Of a stretch of 64,000 nucleotides of DNA, positions 49,033-57,378 are shown piece after piece. Both the position numbers and the translations under genes were made by a program. Location of the stretch: positions 248,001-312,000 of the forward strand of contig JAOQAI010000013.1 in the NCBI GenBank assembly GCA_025963645.1, in the 5' to 3' direction. The notes under the pieces are model-generated. The model was given only the letters and a program-made list of their open reading frames with translations, was not told the DNA's origin and searched no databases. The stretch's first letter is position 1; the number at the start of each line of letters is the position of its first letter. The DNA is from Flaviaestuariibacter sp. (GTDB taxonomy: Bacteria; Bacteroidota; Bacteroidia; Chitinophagales; Chitinophagaceae).

Positions 49033-51543
49033 ATGAACTTCCTTACATCCAGATTAAAAGATAGCCTTCTTTCTTTTGGGCTCTTGTGCCTGCCGGTTTC
49101 GCTGCTTGTTTTTAGCATTCCCTTTTTGCTGAACACCAATGAAGACGGTTATTTCGGCATTTTTGTTCTTAACTATATTATTGCGGTTGTTTACTTTTTC
49201 GCTTTACTATTCAATAAAAGAAAGAAGCAGAAAGTTCATAAATATCAATACACTTTTTTGCTTCTCATTCTGTTCCTCATTAGTGCTTATTCGCTTAACC
49301 GCTGTATGAATGTTTTCGAGGCATCGCCGGTTTGGGTGTGTGTGCTGCTTTGGGTCTTGTGTGCTAATTATGTGGCGAGCATCTTTTTCAACCGGATGCA
49401 TAAAACGGTCCAGGGACTTATTCTTTTCATTGCCGGCATATCTACTGTATTCTTTATCTACTTATCACTTTACCTGCTTCCTATCTATGGTATCAGCATC
49501 GTCGGTTTGCTGGCCCTTGGTATCTCCATTCATGCTTTTATTCCACTGATAATCACCATTTATAATTTCTTTTTCGTGGCTCACTTAGCCGCCGCCAAAA
49601 GAAGCCTTTGGTTGGGATATGTGTTGGGGATAGTGGTGGCGATAACTACCATCACTTATTACTCGTTAGCATGGCATAGTACCGTTCATGAGATCAATAA
49701 GAGTTATAGCCGTACGCTTACGGAAGGCACCGACGAATTGCCGGCCTGGATGCAAATAGCACAGACCGTTAAGCATGATGCGATCACAGATCGAATACTG
49801 AAAACGGACCTTGTGTATACCCTGCCAAACTGGAACGAGGATGGGTTTTGGCGAATGCCAAGCCGGAGCTTGGGTGAACAGCAACATATTCATGACCCAC
49901 TGGTGGTGATCGCATCTCTGTTTTCAGAAAAGCTATACATCAGTGAAGAAGACCGGGTAAAGATCCTGAAATCAAGCTTTGGTGAGCGGCATCATACCGA
50001 GGAGCGCCTATGGTCGGGTAAAGACCTCACAACGCAGCAAGTGATAACCAATGTGCGTATCTGGCCTACAAGCCACTTGGCTTATACGGAGAAGATCGTC
50101 ACTGTTTTTAATCATGGTAAGGACCGTTGGGCTAACCGCCAAGAGGAAGCTATCTATACATTTCAGTTGCCGGAAGGCGGCGTCGTAACCTCGTTGTCAT
50201 TATGGATCAATGGGAAAGAAGAGAAGGGCATCTTAACGACAAAAGGAAAAGCGGATAGTGCTTACAAAACCATTGTGGGTGTGGAGCAGCGTGATCCCTC
50301 CGTTGTGCATTGGCAGGAGGGTGGGAGAGTGACGGTTCGCGTCTTCCCCATTTTTGCTGACAATAACCGCGTTTTCAAAATTGGAATCACATCGCCGCTT
50401 CGGATGCAAGAGGGGCAACTGGTATATGACAATATTTCGTTTGATGGACCGGATGCGAGCAGTGCCATGGAAGAAGTGCAGGTAAAGCTGGATGGCAATG
50501 CGGTGAATGCTGCCGGTAACCAGGTTGCTTTTCGGTCGGCTTCGCCAAATGCATATGAACATTCGGGAAGATATAGCTCGGACTGGGCTTACGCTTTTAA
50601 AGATCCGGGACTGAAGGAGCAGGCATTTGAGTTCGGAGGAAATCGCTATAGTCTGCAATCTTATTCACCAAGCTACGCCTCGGCTACCATACAGGATGTT
50701 TTTCTTGACATCAATGAAAGCTGGACGGCTAAAGAATTTGATGCGGTTTTGAATGCAGCAAAAGGCAAGCGATTATGGGTTTATGATTATGAAATGCAGG
50801 CAGTGACTGCGGACAATAAGGATGTTCTTTTTCGCCAGCTTTCTCAAAAGCAGTTTTCGTTGTTTCCGGTGTTTTTGATCCGCCATCCGGAAGCTTCACT
50901 CCTGATAAGTAAATCCAGGCAGGCCTCGCCAAATCTTGATGACCTGAAAGAGTCATCTTTTTACAGGCAACTGGAAGCATTTTCGGCTAAGGGCTCCGCA
51001 GTACGTTTGTTCTATCTAGGCAGCCAGCCTACGGTGTACCTCGCCTCACTATTGGATTACCGGGTGCTGAATGCGCAGTATGGAAGTTTAGAAGAGTTGG
51101 AGGATGTTTTAGTCAAGAATCGCTTTGCTGCAAACGCTGAATCAGATTCCGCTATTATCATCCGGCAGGCAGCCCTAACACTTACAAGATCACCGGCAAC
51201 AGGCAGCATTACTGGTCCCGATCATCTGCAAAGGCTCTTTGCTTACAATCATGTGTTGAAGCAATATGGCGAAGGCGGCCTGGGCAATGGGGCCAAAACG
51301 GACAGTCTTATAAAAGAAGCAGCGGAGGCTAATATCGTTTCGCCGGTGTCCAGTTTGATCGTGCTGGAAACGCAACAGGATTATGACCGCTTTGGTATCG
51401 AAAAAAGCAAGAACAGTCTTTCCAATGCCACACTAAAATCAACGGGTGCTGTACCCGAGCCGCATGAATGGGTGTTGATCATTCTCTTTGCCTTGCTTAG
51501 CGGCTACCTGTTTCAAAAGTCTAAAAAAGGTAAGTATGCGTAG
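49033..51543 (+). CDS. XrtN-associated VIT-domain protein with PEP-CTERM-like tail
   Basis: An 836-aa protein. The first 220 residues hold about six or seven membrane helices. From about 325 a VIT-like domain appears (TTQQVITNVRIWPTSHLAYTE, EEAIYTFQLPEGGVVTSLSL, LTTKGKADSAYKTI). A long extracytoplasmic domain follows. The C-terminus is a three-part sorting tail: AVPEPHEW, a hydrophobic helix (VLIILFALLSGYLF) and a basic end (KSKKGKYA), like PEP-CTERM/MSEP-CTERM signals recognised by exosortases. The last bases overlap the exosortase gene by 8 nt. It fits the family of VIT proteins found only with exosortase N. It is likely an exosortase substrate, but the sorting event is inferred. Confidence 0.85.
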   Translation: MNFLTSRLKDSLLSFGLLCLPVSLLVFSIPFLLNTNEDGYFGIFVLNYIIAVVYFFALLFNKRKKQKVHKYQYTFLLLILFLISAYSLNRCMNVFEASPVWVCVLLWVLCANYVASIFFNRMHKTVQGLILFIAGISTVFFIYLSLYLLPIYGISIVGLLALGISIHAFIPLIITIYNFFFVAHLAAAKRSLWLGYVLGIVVAITTITYYSLAWHSTVHEINKSYSRTLTEGTDELPAWMQIAQTVKHDAITDRILKTDLVYTLPNWNEDGFWRMPSRSLGEQQHIHDPLVVIASLFSEKLYISEEDRVKILKSSFGERHHTEERLWSGKDLTTQQVITNVRIWPTSHLAYTEKIVTVFNHGKDRWANRQEEAIYTFQLPEGGVVTSLSLWINGKEEKGILTTKGKADSAYKTIVGVEQRDPSVVHWQEGGRVTVRVFPIFADNNRVFKIGITSPLRMQEGQLVYDNISFDGPDASSAMEEVQVKLDGNAVNAAGNQVAFRSASPNAYEHSGRYSSDWAYAFKDPGLKEQAFEFGGNRYSLQSYSPSYASATIQDVFLDINESWTAKEFDAVLNAAKGKRLWVYDYEMQAVTADNKDVLFRQLSQKQFSLFPVFLIRHPEASLLISKSRQASPNLDDLKESSFYRQLEAFSAKGSAVRLFYLGSQPTVYLASLLDYRVLNAQYGSLEELEDVLVKNRFAANAESDSAIIIRQAALTLTRSPATGSITGPDHLQRLFAYNHVLKQYGEGGLGNGAKTDSLIKEAAEANIVSPVSSLIVLETQQDYDRFGIEKSKNSLSNATLKSTGAVPEPHEWVLIILFALLSGYLFQKSKKGKYA

Positions 51544-52879
51544 TGCAATAGCGGCCATTGGATTAAGACAGATGATTATACAGCCTGCTCACTTATTGCT
51601 GGCGGGTTACGTTGTTGTATGTCACTTTACATTAGGTGATTATTTAAAGCCCTTATCGTTGCCATTTATTTTGGGATCGATGGCATTGTATTTCATTATT
51701 CAAAAGTCCACACCACGGTTTTCACCACGATATGGCTATGCATTACTTTTTTTCCTGGCGCTTTCACTACTTATTTCCGTGAAGACCCTGCTTTATTTCA
51801 GCATTGGATATGCGTTGTTTTTCCTGGCGGAATGTAGCGGCTACCGCATTCGGTTTTTAGGCAGTGCGGTGCTGGCGATCATGTCGCCTGCATTTAATTA
51901 TGTAACCAATACATTTAGTTTTCCAATCCAGCTGCAATTGGCAAAATGGGCCAGCAAGATTCTGCATATCACCGCTTCGGATTCCTCGGTAAAGGGTGCT
52001 GTCATCCATCATGCCAATGGCAGCTTCTCTGTTGATCCGGCCTGTATGGGGTTGAATATGCTGGTTGCTTCATTATTAGTAGGGGCAATTTTTATCGGTT
52101 ATAATGAACGCCGCTTCCAAAAAAAGCTAAGCGTGTATGGTGCTTTTGGTTACCTGGCGTTGATCGTAGGTCTGAATATTATCAGCAATCTCATTCGCAT
52201 CATTGTATTGGTCCAGTTTAGCCTCCCGCCGGAATCAATCGGCCACGAGATGGTTGGACTCGCTTGTCTTTTTTTATATGTGGTTTTACCGGCTTCTTAT
52301 TTAGCCAAGCAGTTAGTTGTCCGGTATGGCAATGATAAGCAAGTCATCCTTAAGCGAGCTGTTAGCCACAAATGGGTTATACACATAATCTTACTAGGCG
52401 CTATAACGCTTGCCGGAATACGCGTCATTTCAACAGACACTTTTGATGCTTTTCCACCACCTGCGGCAAACCTTATTGCGGGTTATGAAACGTCGCAATA
52501 CGAGCCGGGAATTCTCAAACTAAAAAGTGATGCGTACCTCGTGTACGTAAAGTATGTGCGTGGTTTCTACGATACCGATCATAGTCCAACCATTTGCTGG
52601 AAAGGCAGTGGCTATGAGTTTACGCAGATCGCTTTACACAAAACCAGCACTGGCAGCTATTATACAGCCACCTTACAAAATGGTGAAGGAAAGCTATACA
52701 CGGCCTGGTGGTATGGCAATGCGAGGATCGTCACTACAGACCAATGGACCTGGCGCACCCACCTTTTCAAAGAAAAAGGAAAGCTGGCAGTAATAAATGT
52801 TACCGCCGCAACCATGCCCGAATTAGATAAAGAAGTGCAACGAATTGTTAATCGAAACGCCTTGAAGGAACTGTTCTAG
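51536..52879 (+). CDS. xrtN: Exosortase N with fused EpsI-like domain
   Basis: A 447-aa polytopic protein. The exosortase active-site set is present: Cys170 in VDPACMGLNM, Arg221 in NLIRIIVLVQF and His237 in ESIGHEMVGL. Exosortases act on the C-terminal sorting tails of exported proteins, probably cutting and transferring them. Residues about 330-445 form a separate domain with an EpsI-like pattern (FYDTDHSPTICWKGSGYEF, later AWWYG). The ATG at 51536 lies within the end of the VIT gene. A frame from 51488 would add 16 residues in the preceding gene's sequence and is rejected. The operon ends at the terminator at 52916. Confidence 0.88.
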   Translation: MRSAIAAIGLRQMIIQPAHLLLAGYVVVCHFTLGDYLKPLSLPFILGSMALYFIIQKSTPRFSPRYGYALLFFLALSLLISVKTLLYFSIGYALFFLAECSGYRIRFLGSAVLAIMSPAFNYVTNTFSFPIQLQLAKWASKILHITASDSSVKGAVIHHANGSFSVDPACMGLNMLVASLLVGAIFIGYNERRFQKKLSVYGAFGYLALIVGLNIISNLIRIIVLVQFSLPPESIGHEMVGLACLFLYVVLPASYLAKQLVVRYGNDKQVILKRAVSHKWVIHIILLGAITLAGIRVISTDTFDAFPPPAANLIAGYETSQYEPGILKLKSDAYLVYVKYVRGFYDTDHSPTICWKGSGYEFTQIALHKTSTGSYYTATLQNGEGKLYTAWWYGNARIVTTDQWTWRTHLFKEKGKLAVINVTAATMPELDKEVQRIVNRNALKELF

Positions 52880-52915
52880 AACGGTTTTACAACAAGCTGC
52901 AAAAGCTTCAGGCAT

Positions 52916-52949
52916 AAAAAAGAAGCGCTTTGCAGGGCGCTTCTTTTTT
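52916..52949. terminator. Bidirectional terminator between xrtN and the 52968 gene
   Basis: AAAAAAGAAGCGC (52916-52928) and GCGCTTCTTTTTT (52937-52949) form a perfect 13-bp stem with an 8-nt loop and an embedded T-run on both strands. It ends xrtN from the left and the opposing gene from the right. Confidence 0.9.
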
Positions 52950-52967
52950 ATTAAGCAGGAGTAAGTT

Positions 52968-55900
52968 TTAGAAATCCAATCCTAATGACAAATACGTTTG
53001 CGGCTTGCCACGGAATAACCCGTTCATCTGCCACGCCGCATCAAACCTTACAAAATAGCCAAGTAAGGTGCTGCGGGCGCCAAAGCCATAGCCGCCGGCA
53101 AAGGGCCCGATGCCGCCTGCCTGCACTTTCACAGAAACGGACGGATTACTGATATCGCTATAAGTAACCGCAGGGCGCTTGATCTTGTTATACGTACCAT
53201 TCCATGCGGTTCCAAGGTCAATGAATTGTACGAGTTGGAAATTACGCAGGAAGGCATTGTTGATCGGGCGGTTAAAGAAGGTGCTGAATACCGGCATCCG
53301 GACCTCACTGTTGATCACCAGGTTATTATTACCATTGGTTACGTTTTGCTTAAAACCACGCAGGTTAACTGCCAATGCCTGGTAGGCATAGTTAGCAGCT
53401 GGGTCAGGAGCATTGGAAGGATTTGCTTCGAAATAGCGGAAACCACCATCGGCTTTCTGGTTTTCCCGCAGCTTTAGCCAGCCATCGGTTCCCCCGAGGT
53501 AATACACTACTTTCTGGCTGCCAAAAGAAAAATCTCCGGCTCCGCGAACGGCCCAAATAACATTCCGGTAAATAGGCAGATAATGGCGGGCATCAAAACC
53601 TACATTAAATAGGAACCGCCCATCTTGGCTGGTCTTATTAGCCATTTGTGCAAAGATGTCGGTATAGGCTTTCCAGCGCAAGCCATTCCAGATATTGGTA
53701 GCTGGGTTCAGCGTATTGTCATGCACATATTCCAACGAGAATTGAGCATAGTTTTTCTTGACATCTGGCAGGATGGCGCTTAAGAAATCAATCGTCGGGA
53801 CCACCAGGCGGTCGAAACGAGGGCCAATAGTAGCTCGCAGGCTCCTGGTTTTGTCAATCGCGTAGCGAACCCGGGCCAGGTAGTAGTTTGAATAATTCTT
53901 TGCAGGATATTGCAGCAATTGACCATTAACTGTTACGCCGACACCCACTTCCTGGGTACTTCTGTAATAAGTGAAGCCCCAATCAAAACGCTTTTTCAGG
54001 TTCGTGAATTCAAAGAGAACATCATTATCCTTTAAATTCGGTGCGATGCGGAAGCCACCGGATATCTTATAATCCTCGAAAAGATCCAACGTACCTAAGC
54101 GTATCATACCGCTCAGCTCATTGCCATTTGAAGGGCTGATGGGTCCGGCGCCTCCCTGGTAAGCCTGGTATTTTGAAGGGATATAAACCGTGTTGTTCAA
54201 ACCCGCCACTATATTATCCGTGAAGAATTTTGGCGGACGGTATTGGAACAGCTTTGCTTTTTTCAATACCGGCTCTGGAGCAGCCTCTTCGGTCGTGAAT
54301 ATTTGCCCTACCCGTGTGCTATCTGTTTTTTCGTCCTTGAATTCGCTCTGGAAGAAATCGTCGCCTTTCTTGGAAGAATCGGCAGCGGTTTGCAAGGTAT
54401 TGGTGGTAGTGGCAGCCATGCGTTGCCGTTCCTGGAGCTTCTTTACATATTCGGTTGGTGGGGCTGTTACATTGCGGCGGCGCAAGGTATTTTCATCCAC
54501 TTTTAGCCGGTAAAGGAACTTATACTCTCCTTGCTGCGTGACTTCACTTACCAGGCTGTTATCACCAGCGGTGCGGGTTTCCAGCAGGCTGCTTTGATAG
54601 TTGGTTAGCGGAAAGATATAAGCCGAATCATTGCTGGTAGCAAAAAATCCGATCGAATCAACATCGCTTTTTTGCCAGTCTTTCAGTACACTGTCCACTT
54701 CCTTAGCTGCCGGGTTGCGCAGTATTTCGTCCCCAATAAAAACCAAGGTATCAAGACCAGCTTTTTGGGTGGTGAAGAAGCCGGCATACCGGTTGTTGAT
54801 ACCGTTCTCATCTGATGTGAAGGTAAAATGCGTCACATTGTATTGAGAAGGGAAGCGGGCATTGCCAAATTTCACATTGGTCAATTGCGAGATCTGCTTG
54901 AACTCGCTCTTATTCCAGTTATCAATTAAAAAGATATTCGATCGCGGCGATGGCATAGACGTATCGCTGCTGACAGCACCAGCCGATGGGCGGTTGCTGG
55001 AATAAATAATTCCCGTTTTATTTGGAAAGGTTACAAAAGAAGCATCCCGGTCATCAAACACATCGTTGGTGATCTGCTCTACGGTTTGCTTGTCAATTTT
55101 ATAAACGAAAATATCTGTCTGCCCGGCCTTGGTAGCGCTAAAAATGAGCGTATTGGCATCCAGCATATATTTCATGTCCTGCACCTGGTCAAACTGTGTT
55201 ATCTCCTGCTTGTTGATTTTCACCCGTCGTGACAGGTCATAGACAAAAAACTGGATCTTGCCTTTTTCAGTATAAAGAACCGCCAGTCGTGTGCCTTTAC
55301 CATCCCAGGCAAGAATAGGGTAGTTCGGATTCACTTCATCTTCTTTGCTGCGGGTGCCGGTTTGCAAGATCACCTTGCGGTTCACAAAGTTCTCATTGAT
55401 CACCACGCTGTATTTGCCTTGCTTGAATTCGGTTACGGCATAAGTAAAACTGCGGGGAACCGGGTTGGCATTGAAGCGGATAAAATCTTTTTTGCCCACT
55501 TCTTCCGTCACGGATAATTGACCCTTCGGTACAATCCGGCGGCCACGGAGGTCTTTAAAGTAAAGGGCTGTTTCTTCGGTCATGAAATCCTTCAGCACAT
55601 CTTTGAATTTCTTCTTGGCCACTTTTTGCGTAGCGCTATTCAGGTTACGGTAGATGCGGGCCAGGTACAACATATAGGTTGTCTTATTCTGCCCGTATTT
55701 ATTGCCGATATAGTACCAGAAAGCATGTCCGGCAAGCAGCGGCTGCTCAAAAGCAAACTGGTAAAAGTTGTTATACTTGCCGCTTAGCAAGGCATTCTTT
55801 AGCCTGTCATCCAACTCTGGGCTCCAGGTTTCGGCTGCGTAATCAATATAGCCGTCCGTCAGCCATTTGGGTAGATCCAAAAGTGCCTGGTTAGCCGCGA

Positions 55901-56381
55901 ATTCTCCCAGGTCATCACCAAAAAGAAGATTTTGTACCAGCACTTGTGCAATACCAACCCGCAACTGGCGGCGTAGGTTATTGCGGTCGCCGTTGTAATA
56001 GACCAGCATCTTGTTATTCACCAACTTTGTTACCCCGCCGGTGCCCTGCCAGTCAATGCCCAGCCCGATGTTTGACTGTTGCATCTCATCGAAATTGTTA
56101 TAAACAACCAGGTTGGCGCGGCGCTGCAACCCATATTCTACGAACTCTTCGAGTTGCGGCAATTCTTTTTCGGCAACCTGCGCGGCATACTTGCCTATTT
56201 CCAATCCGTCCTGTGCGAAGTAGGTATTGAAATTATCGGTTTGGTAATATTTCCAGTTGAACTTTTGAAATTGCACCCGGTTCTTGCCATATTCCACGGC
56301 ATTTACCTGGGCGTTGGATGAAAAGGAAAAAAGCACACAGACCAGTGCGACAAGGTAGGCTCGGCAGCTCGATTTATTCAT
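52968..56381 (-). CDS. Outer-membrane/periplasmic protein with beta-propeller and barrel regions
   Basis: An 1137-aa protein with a signal peptide (CRAYLVALVCVLFSFSSNAQ). The N-terminal domain (about 25-280) looks like a peptidase-MA-type fold (LPKWLTDGYIDYAAETW), but the zinc HExxH motif is not visible where it is expected, so it is probably inactive. Residues about 330-700 have TolB/WD40-like repeats (YPILAWDGKGTRLAVLYT, GIIYSSNRPSAG). The C-terminal third is rich in alternating strands and ends in Phe (TYLSLGLDF), consistent with an outer-membrane barrel. The start at 56381 is chosen for the signal; a frame extending to 56438 is not. Function not assigned. Confidence 0.82.
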   Translation of the reverse strand: MNKSSCRAYLVALVCVLFSFSSNAQVNAVEYGKNRVQFQKFNWKYYQTDNFNTYFAQDGLEIGKYAAQVAEKELPQLEEFVEYGLQRRANLVVYNNFDEMQQSNIGLGIDWQGTGGVTKLVNNKMLVYYNGDRNNLRRQLRVGIAQVLVQNLLFGDDLGEFAANQALLDLPKWLTDGYIDYAAETWSPELDDRLKNALLSGKYNNFYQFAFEQPLLAGHAFWYYIGNKYGQNKTTYMLYLARIYRNLNSATQKVAKKKFKDVLKDFMTEETALYFKDLRGRRIVPKGQLSVTEEVGKKDFIRFNANPVPRSFTYAVTEFKQGKYSVVINENFVNRKVILQTGTRSKEDEVNPNYPILAWDGKGTRLAVLYTEKGKIQFFVYDLSRRVKINKQEITQFDQVQDMKYMLDANTLIFSATKAGQTDIFVYKIDKQTVEQITNDVFDDRDASFVTFPNKTGIIYSSNRPSAGAVSSDTSMPSPRSNIFLIDNWNKSEFKQISQLTNVKFGNARFPSQYNVTHFTFTSDENGINNRYAGFFTTQKAGLDTLVFIGDEILRNPAAKEVDSVLKDWQKSDVDSIGFFATSNDSAYIFPLTNYQSSLLETRTAGDNSLVSEVTQQGEYKFLYRLKVDENTLRRRNVTAPPTEYVKKLQERQRMAATTTNTLQTAADSSKKGDDFFQSEFKDEKTDSTRVGQIFTTEEAAPEPVLKKAKLFQYRPPKFFTDNIVAGLNNTVYIPSKYQAYQGGAGPISPSNGNELSGMIRLGTLDLFEDYKISGGFRIAPNLKDNDVLFEFTNLKKRFDWGFTYYRSTQEVGVGVTVNGQLLQYPAKNYSNYYLARVRYAIDKTRSLRATIGPRFDRLVVPTIDFLSAILPDVKKNYAQFSLEYVHDNTLNPATNIWNGLRWKAYTDIFAQMANKTSQDGRFLFNVGFDARHYLPIYRNVIWAVRGAGDFSFGSQKVVYYLGGTDGWLKLRENQKADGGFRYFEANPSNAPDPAANYAYQALAVNLRGFKQNVTNGNNNLVINSEVRMPVFSTFFNRPINNAFLRNFQLVQFIDLGTAWNGTYNKIKRPAVTYSDISNPSVSVKVQAGGIGPFAGGYGFGARSTLLGYFVRFDAAWQMNGLFRGKPQTYLSLGLDF

Positions 56382-56423
56382 AAAGTTTGCTATGATTCTT
56401 AAGGTAATGGGCTCTCGGTTTTC

Positions 56424-56440
56424 AAGTGTAAATTGCACTT
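56424..56440. promoter_or_regulatory. Short dyad in a divergent promoter region
   Basis: AAGTG-TAAATTG-CACTT: 5-bp arms around a 7-nt centre, with TAAATTGC resembling a -7 box on the plus strand. It lies in the 78 nt between the genes at 56381 (minus) and 56460 (plus). Too short for a confident operator. Confidence 0.3.
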
Positions 56441-56459
56441 AAAAATACACAAAAACGAC

Positions 56460-57110
56460 ATGATAACCGTACAGGCATTTACGTTTAATCCCGTTCAGGA
56501 GAATACCTATGTCCTGTACAACGAAAAAGGGGAGTGCTGTATTATAGACCCGGGACCTTATTTCCCGGCAGAAGAACAAGCATTAACAGATTTTATTGAA
56601 GAGAATAAGCTCACACCGGTTTTATTGCTCAATACGCATTGTCACTTCGACCACATTTTCGGAAACAAGCTGGTGCAGCAAACCTATGGACTAACCCTGT
56701 ATCTTCATCCCTTGGAAAAACAGGTGCTTGATCTGGGCCCGGCATCCACTCAAAAATGGGGCATTCCGTGGGACAAATGGTACGAAGGGGAATACAATTT
56801 TATAGAGGAAGGAAATGTCATCCAATTTGGCGATGAGGAATTGCAGGTTCTTTTAACGCCGGGGCATTCGCCGGGCAGCGTGTGTTTTTATAGTAAATCG
56901 AACAAGTTTATCATTGCCGGTGATGTTCTTTTCAACGGAAGCGTAGGGCGAACCGATCTGCCGGGTGGCGACTTTAGTATATTGGAGAAAAGCATTCGCA
57001 CAAAGCTTTATACATTACCCGGGGATGTGGTAGTGTTGTATCCTGGCCACGGGGAAAGCACAACGATTGGGGACGAGATGAAGAGTAATCCTTTCGTAAA
57101 AATGTCGTGA
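56460..57110 (+). CDS. MBL-fold metallo-hydrolase, glyoxalase II-like
   Basis: A 216-aa enzyme with the metal signature THCHFDHIFG (HxHxDH), a later GHSPGSVCFY, GDVLFNGSVGRTDLPGG and PGHGEST. This pattern fits the glyoxalase II/YcbL branch, which hydrolyses thioesters such as S-lactoylglutathione or acts on similar small substrates. The start at 56460 (MITVQAFTF) is preferred; a frame from 56433 adds nine residues. Its stop overlaps the start of a 55-aa gene by one base (GTGATG). Confidence 0.9.
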   Translation: MITVQAFTFNPVQENTYVLYNEKGECCIIDPGPYFPAEEQALTDFIEENKLTPVLLLNTHCHFDHIFGNKLVQQTYGLTLYLHPLEKQVLDLGPASTQKWGIPWDKWYEGEYNFIEEGNVIQFGDEELQVLLTPGHSPGSVCFYSKSNKFIIAGDVLFNGSVGRTDLPGGDFSILEKSIRTKLYTLPGDVVVLYPGHGESTTIGDEMKSNPFVKMS

Positions 57111-57277
57111 TGAAAAAAAGCAAGCTGAATTTTATGCCGCCGGAGTTGGCGGAAGCCAAACGGATCGCCGAGATCCAATCGCTTTCCTATGTGGAGCGGC
57201 TGGAAAGGCTTTTTGCGCTAATGGAACTTACCAGGCTTTTACAAACTTCTAAAAGTAACACAAGCGCAGAGGCATGA
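57110..57277 (+). CDS. Small charged helical protein (55 aa), translationally coupled to the MBL gene
   Basis: It starts one base within the MBL stop codon and is short. Residues: MKKSKLNFMPPELAEAKRI, then AEIQSLSYVERLERLFALME and LTRLLQTSKSNTSAEA. It is strongly helical, with an even spread of charge and Leu/Ile, as expected for a real small protein or an antitoxin-like partner. A possible next frame of 16 codons (57274 on) is too short to be a gene. In other Bacteroidota I recall short helical genes like this beside a nucleotidyltransferase, so this may be the remnant of a two-gene module; this is a guess. Confidence 0.55.
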   Translation: MKKSKLNFMPPELAEAKRIAEIQSLSYVERLERLFALMELTRLLQTSKSNTSAEA

Positions 57278-57339
57278 ATACATCAAAAATCGGAATAGCT
57301 AAATGTCTAGACAAGCAAAAATAATAAGTTCACTGCCTT

Positions 57340-57378
57340 AATAAAGTTCCTGTTAATCCTAATCCTCAAATCCGCGGT
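57340..57378 (-). repeat. Dispersed intergenic repeat, inverted copy
   Basis: Read on the minus strand: CACCGCGGATTTGAGGATTA, then GGATTAACAGG. The stop codon of the flippase gene lies inside it. A second inverted copy, also with CCGCGGATTTGAGGAT, is at 45541-45582. Both resemble copies a and b at 30931 and 34833 in the core word. Confidence 0.5.

Noticed and set aside
57274-57324. 16-codon frame after the 55-aa gene
   Set aside because: Too short to support as a gene; reported only as a possible remnant.
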